A stretch of DNA of 64,000 bases from Avena insularis (taxonomy: Eukaryota > Streptophyta > Magnoliopsida > Poales > Poaceae): contig JAJUPC010000041.1 in assembly GCA_023614405.1 (NCBI GenBank), positions 806,001-870,000 of the forward strand, read 5' to 3'. Positions 59,985 through 64,000 of this stretch are shown in pieces; positions within the stretch are counted from its first letter, which is position 1; each line of letters opens with the position of its first letter. Position numbers and translations under genes: made by a program. A model generated the notes under the pieces. It worked only from the letters and a program-made list of their open reading frames with translations, did not search any database and was not told the origin of the DNA.

Positions 59985-60471
59985 TGACATGGGTATACCC
60001 TGCCGGTACTCGGTTTTGGTATATACGATCCAGATATGGTGGAATCCCACGGTGTTGCCACGGCCTAATTAAGATTTTGAGTGGCCTACGGACTCTCAAT
60101 AACTTGCGAGACAAGAAGAAGTCTAAAGATAGAAAGTTTGAAGGGCAAACCCTAATCTATAACCGACTCGACCTGCTACCTGAGACCTGGCCTATCTATA
60201 TAAAGGCTAGGAGTGGGCGGCGAGGAGAACACACGCAGCCTTAGTTTCCACAACCCTCGCCAGATTGCATCTGCACACCATTGTAATCTTCAATTCCTTT
60301 GTTAATTCCACGAGCATACAAGCAGGAGTAGGGACCTCTACGAGGCCTGAACCTGGGTAAACCTTGCGTTCCTATGTGCTTGTTTGCTAGCCGATTGATG
60401 CTTCCAGCGCTCCCTCCTTCTCCAAAACCCAAGTCCATAACAATGGGCATTGATGAGTTAAACCCTCGCCA
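59985..60471 (+). repeat. 5' LTR of T3
   Basis: 487 bp from TGACATGGGTATACC to CCCTCGCCA, followed after one base by the primer-binding site. Confidence 0.85.
60197..60206 (+). promoter_or_regulatory. TATA box of T3 5' LTR
   Basis: TATATAAAGG in the middle of the LTR. Confidence 0.65.
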
Positions 60472-60472
60472 A

Positions 60473-60490
60473 TTGGCGCCGTCTGTGGGA
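60473..60490 (+). other. primer-binding site of T3
   Basis: TTGGCGCCGTCTGTGGGA, the usual site of many grass gypsy elements. Confidence 0.82.
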
Positions 60491-60504
60491 ACTGGGAGTG
60501 CTGA

Positions 60505-61640
60505 TGTTGCGGCTTCTTCGGCCCCATCAACTGCGATTCGGCAACAGCGGAGATTCGACAGCTCTTCGACGCGTTCGACTTCACCATCCACACGCTGGCC
60601 ACTTGCCCGGCTTTCGAGTCCGTGGGCGATGGAATTAGCCTAGCAATCGAGAGCTTCCGCTTCCAAGTTGGTCAGATGGGCATGCTTTGCATGACTGACC
60701 AGCCGACAACACCATCGATTCCTCCAGCATCATTGTTGCCTCCACCGATCGGCACCCTCAGTGAGCTCAATGCCACGACAATAGTCGAGAATACGGCCAG
60801 CGACAGCAGTCGCGAATCTGATCTGGGCGATCTAGCAACTGAAGATGGAGCCTACGGTTCCGGATCAGAAATTGTGGGAGCCACAGCTTCCCCAACCACT
60901 TCATATGCACCGTCATCAACGCTGGTGACTCCTCCGCCAATCGCGACAACACAGGCAACGGTGGCAATGTAACCGACCCACCAAACGGTGGCATACCTAA
61001 TGGCGGACCACCCAACGGCGGCCCCACTAACGGCGCCCCCGTCAACAATGGAGGGGCAGTCGAACCCCCACCATGGTGAATGAGCACACTGGTGAGCGTG
61101 TCATGATCAAGCTCAGCGATCTCGAATGGGCTCTCTATCGAGACACCCTGCGAGGCAATCCTCTGCCCCCAGGCACGCCGCAAGAAGTGCTGATGGGCTA
61201 TCATTGGCTGCTGAAGGAAGAGTGCAGACGCCAACTACAAACAATCGCGCAACTCAAAGCGCGTAAAAGGGCAGCAGATGAGTCAAGCCTTCGAAGGGTC
61301 GGGCCAAAGGGAACGAATACGTGCCAACAAGAGATGATCTCGAATGGCCCACCTCACCGAGAAGGAGCGCATACAAGCTACAAAAGTCCTCGACTTTGGC
61401 TCTATGACAGTCCACACTCGGGGTAACGTGGTCCCGAAGACGCCGCAAGCAGCGGTGACAGCGGCCACCATGTACCTACTCAACAACCAGCCGCTAGCTG
61501 GGGATCCCCGAGCTGCCATGCACCGATCTACGATCGCAGGCTAGGGGCTAATCGAGGCCGCTCTCGACAAAGAGCCAACGCCGGAGCCGAAGAAAAACAA
61601 GGCTCTGGCAAAACGCTATTCCTCACCCTCGTCCAGCGAT
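60505..61640 (+). pseudogene. gag: T3 gag, N-terminal low-complexity part
   Basis: Open segments in changing frames (60622..60972, 61073..61426). They are Ser/Thr/Pro-rich, then contain MIKLSDLEWALYRDTLRG. The start codon is unclear. Low conservation is normal for this part of Tat gag. Confidence 0.5.
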
Positions 61641-62900
61641 GACAGTCACGACCTATCTCGATGTCGCCGCTCACGACGACACAACCACGACTATGACGCA
61701 CATGATGACATCACGCAGCGCAAGATCGACAAGTCAAGGGCGCGACGTGCCCAATCGACTGACTCGGAGGACGAAGACGTGGAGCTCTGTGGCGCCAGAT
61801 GCTTCAGCAAGGCTATCAGACAAAAGCGAATGCCCAAGGGGTTGAAGCTCCCATCGGAGAACCCAAAGTTTGACAGTCTGCAGGATCCAAAAATCTGGTT
61901 AGAGGAACCCATCTCCTCTGTCAGGCTCCATGGTGGGAGTCGAAGCATAGCCATGCAATGCCTACAACTATAGCTGCAGGGCGCCGCCCGAGCTTGGCTC
62001 AATAACCTCCCATGCGGATCCATTCGCAGCTGGGACGAGCTAGTCTACAGCTTTGTGCGCAACTTCAAGGGCACCTACAAAAGGCCCGCATCAATCGAAG
62101 AGCTGAGATGCTGCTAGCAAAGATCAAGCGAATCGTTAAGCTCATACATCCAGAGGTGGTCCATCATCAAGAACTCCACGAAAAATATCTCGGAGGACCG
62201 GGCAATTGACGCATTCAATGGCGACGTTCGTCTTATAGAGCTCGGGGAGGAGCTGGGCCGCTCGAAGCCCAAAACCATCAACCACTTGATGGAAATCATG
62301 AATCGGTGGACAAATGGAGAAGATTCGGTGAAAAATCGCGTTCACTCCGACGACGAAGCAGAACTCGAGCGCAGACGCGATCGCCGAAGCAAACATCGAA
62401 TGCGCATCTACGATGACCGTGACGACGTCAACATGGTCGCAGCCGGCTACGCCGACAAGCGTGACGACGGCCGCAACAGCGGCTATCAAAGCGGCGGATA
62501 TCGCGACTCTAGGAAAACCACGCAAGTATCACAACGCCGCACTCGGGACGAGGCACCCACAACATCCATTGAGGACAAGCTATCCGGGCCGTGCACCGTG
62601 CACTTCTACATCGACAAGCATGACGACAAAAAGAAATCCAGCCACCTCCTCAAAGACTGCCGCGAGTTCCTCAAAATTCATGAGGGCCTGGCTCGGATGA
62701 ATCACGACGTGGTCAACAGAGGCTATGGAGCCGCCCCAGGAGTTGTGGCTCATGGAGCTCCTCCACCACCACTTGGACCACCGCCAGCTGCAGCTGCGCC
62801 TGACCAGCATCACGGAGGCGAGCCGTACCCATGGGCCATGGGCACCATGATGATCCAAAAGGGCCGCCCCTCCAATCGGGTGCAAAAGGGCATCACTCGC
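61641..62900 (+). pseudogene. gag: T3 gag, capsid and nucleic-acid-binding part
   Basis: The capsid region lies at about 61840..62170 in pieces: NPKFDSLQDPKIWLEE, ARAWLNNLPCGSIRSWDELV and FVRNFKGTYKRPASIEELR. A stop lies near 61970 and frame changes follow. The second part (62286..) has MEIMNRWTNGEDSVKN, an Arg/Asp-rich stretch, and a Cys/His cluster (C..H...KH...SSHLLKDC) like that of T2. Confidence 0.75.
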
Positions 62901-63690
62901 CAAGTCAATTTGGCGACAAACTCACCACCATCCAGCACTGAGTACCTTAGTGGAAGCGACTCCTACATCACCTTCGACAAGCGCGACCACCCGTGCCAAG
63001 TACCTCGTCCAGGCCATTGTCCCCTCATACTCGAGGCACAAATTGGAGGCTTCGACATGAGTCGCGTCTTCATGGACGGTGGAACCTCATGTTCACAAGT
63101 ACCTTGCGAGCATTGAGGATCCCTCTGACCTGCCTAGAGGTCTAAGACATGGCATTCCACGGCATCGTCCCAGGCAAGGGCATATATCCCCTTGGCAAAA
63201 TCAACCTCGACGTCATCTTCGACATGACAAAAAACTTTCAAAGTGAACGCATCGACTTCAAAGTCGTCGACTGGTGCTCACAGTACCGCTGCATCCTCAA
63301 AGGTTTCGTGTTCGCCAGGTTCATGGTAGTGCCATAGTACGCCTACCTGCAGATGAAAATGCCAGGTCCCAATAGTGTCATCACAATCAACGGGAGCTTC
63401 GAGAGGTCCGACAGTTGCGACAGGGAATTCTACAGAATTTCCTAGTCCTTCGGCATGTAGGAAGAACTCGCAAGATTGAAGGAGTCGACAGACAACAGTC
63501 TGCCTCCCCTGAGCCGGCCAAGTTCGCCCGACCTGTCCTTCGACTCGTCGGTGCACACGAAGAATGTTTTGGTCCACCCATCGGACCCGGCCAAGACGGC
63601 CCTCATTGCCAACAACTTGAGTCCTGCATAGGAACTCGTGCTCATCGAATTCCTCCGTGAGCACTGGGAAATCTTCTCCTAGTGTCCAGC
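62901..63690 (+). pseudogene. T3 aspartic protease
   Basis: DHPCQVPRPGHCPLILEAQI leads to RVFMDGGTS, the Tat-type active site. A small deletion near 63085 shifts the frame. The fold continues with AFHGIVPGKGIYPLGKINLD, then MKMPGPNSVITINGSFERS before the RT linker. Several stops (about 63337, 63443, 63629). Confidence 0.78.
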
Positions 63691-63694
63691 AGAC

Positions 63695-64000
63695 ATGCCA
63701 GGAGTTCCCAGGGAATTCGCCGAGCACGCACTCAATGTCAACCTAGACGCAAAGCCAGTCAAACAAACAATTCGACGATGGTCTGAGCCAAGGGCAAAAG
63801 CGGTCAGAATGGAGATCAACAGACTCCTGGACGCCAAATTCATACGCGAGACCAAGGAAAGCACTTGGCTCGCCAACACGGTGCTAGTACCAAAAAAGGA
63901 CACGGATATCCTACGGATGTGCGTGGATTTTACCTCTCTGAATAAGCACTGCCCAAAGGATCACTTCCCACTGTCGTGAATCAACCAGATCATCGACTCC
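63695..64000 (+). pseudogene. T3 reverse transcriptase, start only
   Basis: Starts MPGVPREFAEHALNVN, then WLANTVLVPKKDTDILRMCV and FTSLNKHCPKDHFPLS, a stop (63977), and the frame continues NQIIDS to the window end. The fingers part agrees with T1 and T2; the catalytic region is beyond the window. Confidence 0.85.

Larger units (their letters stand above)
59985..64000 (+). mobile_element. Tat-like Ty3/gypsy retrotransposon T3, 5' part
   Basis: 5' LTR, primer-binding site, gag, protease and the start of the reverse transcriptase; the rest is beyond the window. Protease and RT motifs match the T1/T2 type. Many stops. The LTR lies directly against satellite; the five bases CTATC before it are a candidate target duplication that cannot be checked here. 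Confidence 0.85.

Noticed and set aside
1..64000. tRNA, rRNA or known host protein gene
   Set aside because: Only the tRNA-complementary primer sites of the retroelements were seen; no cloverleaf, rRNA block or host domain was found by reading. A tRNAscan and protein search would settle it.

Overview
The window is plant nuclear DNA from a grass. I would place it in a Pooideae genome, most likely Triticeae (wheat, barley, rye or relatives), because of the BARE-1/Angela-type copia LTR and the Athila- and Tat-type gypsy elements with their usual primer-binding sites. That placement comes from recognising element types, not from a database search. I see no host gene, tRNA or rRNA. Every base I can assign belongs to a transposable element or to a satellite array, so this looks like gene-free heterochromatin.

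Layout. (1) 1..17648: an Athila-like gypsy element on + (A1) with the end of its 5' LTR, gag, protease, no reverse transcriptase or integrase, a tandem array of palindromic motifs, an Athila-type extra ORF, and a broken 3' LTR. A complete copia element (2832..11206, minus, 5-bp target duplication CTACT) sits in its protease, and a 1.5-kb CACTA transposon (15973..17508, target duplication TCC) sits in its 3' LTR. (2) 17649..25946: a second Athila-lineage gypsy (A2) on minus, with gag to integrase and its 5' LTR, but no 3' LTR. (3) 25947..34363: a Tat-lineage gypsy (T1) on +, lacking its 5' half, with two RNase H domains and a six-exon gene on the opposite strand. (4) 34364..34484: a scrap of satellite. 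(5) 34485..45670: a second Tat-lineage gypsy (T2) on +, nearly complete, with the same kind of antisense spliced gene. (6) 45671..59984: about 39 tandem monomers of a ~375-bp satellite, containing a 16-monomer block of ~5.98 kb present twice in a row. (7) 59985..64000: the 5' part of a third Tat-like gypsy (T3).

How the parts relate. T1, T2 and T3 all abut the same satellite, so the satellite was the original landscape and the Tat elements invaded it. A2 then landed in T1. The left part of T1, the 3' LTR of A2 and the end of A1 were later lost, leaving the abrupt join near 17648. The copia and CACTA elements are the only insertions with both ends and target duplications intact. All coding regions are broken by stops or frameshifts, many of them of the C-to-T type expected from methylated, silenced DNA.

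Most worth a second look: the satellite with its higher-order duplication; the antisense, canonically spliced gene carried by two different Tat elements; and the RT-less Athila derivative with its array of inverted CTATACGGC/GCCGTATAG motifs.
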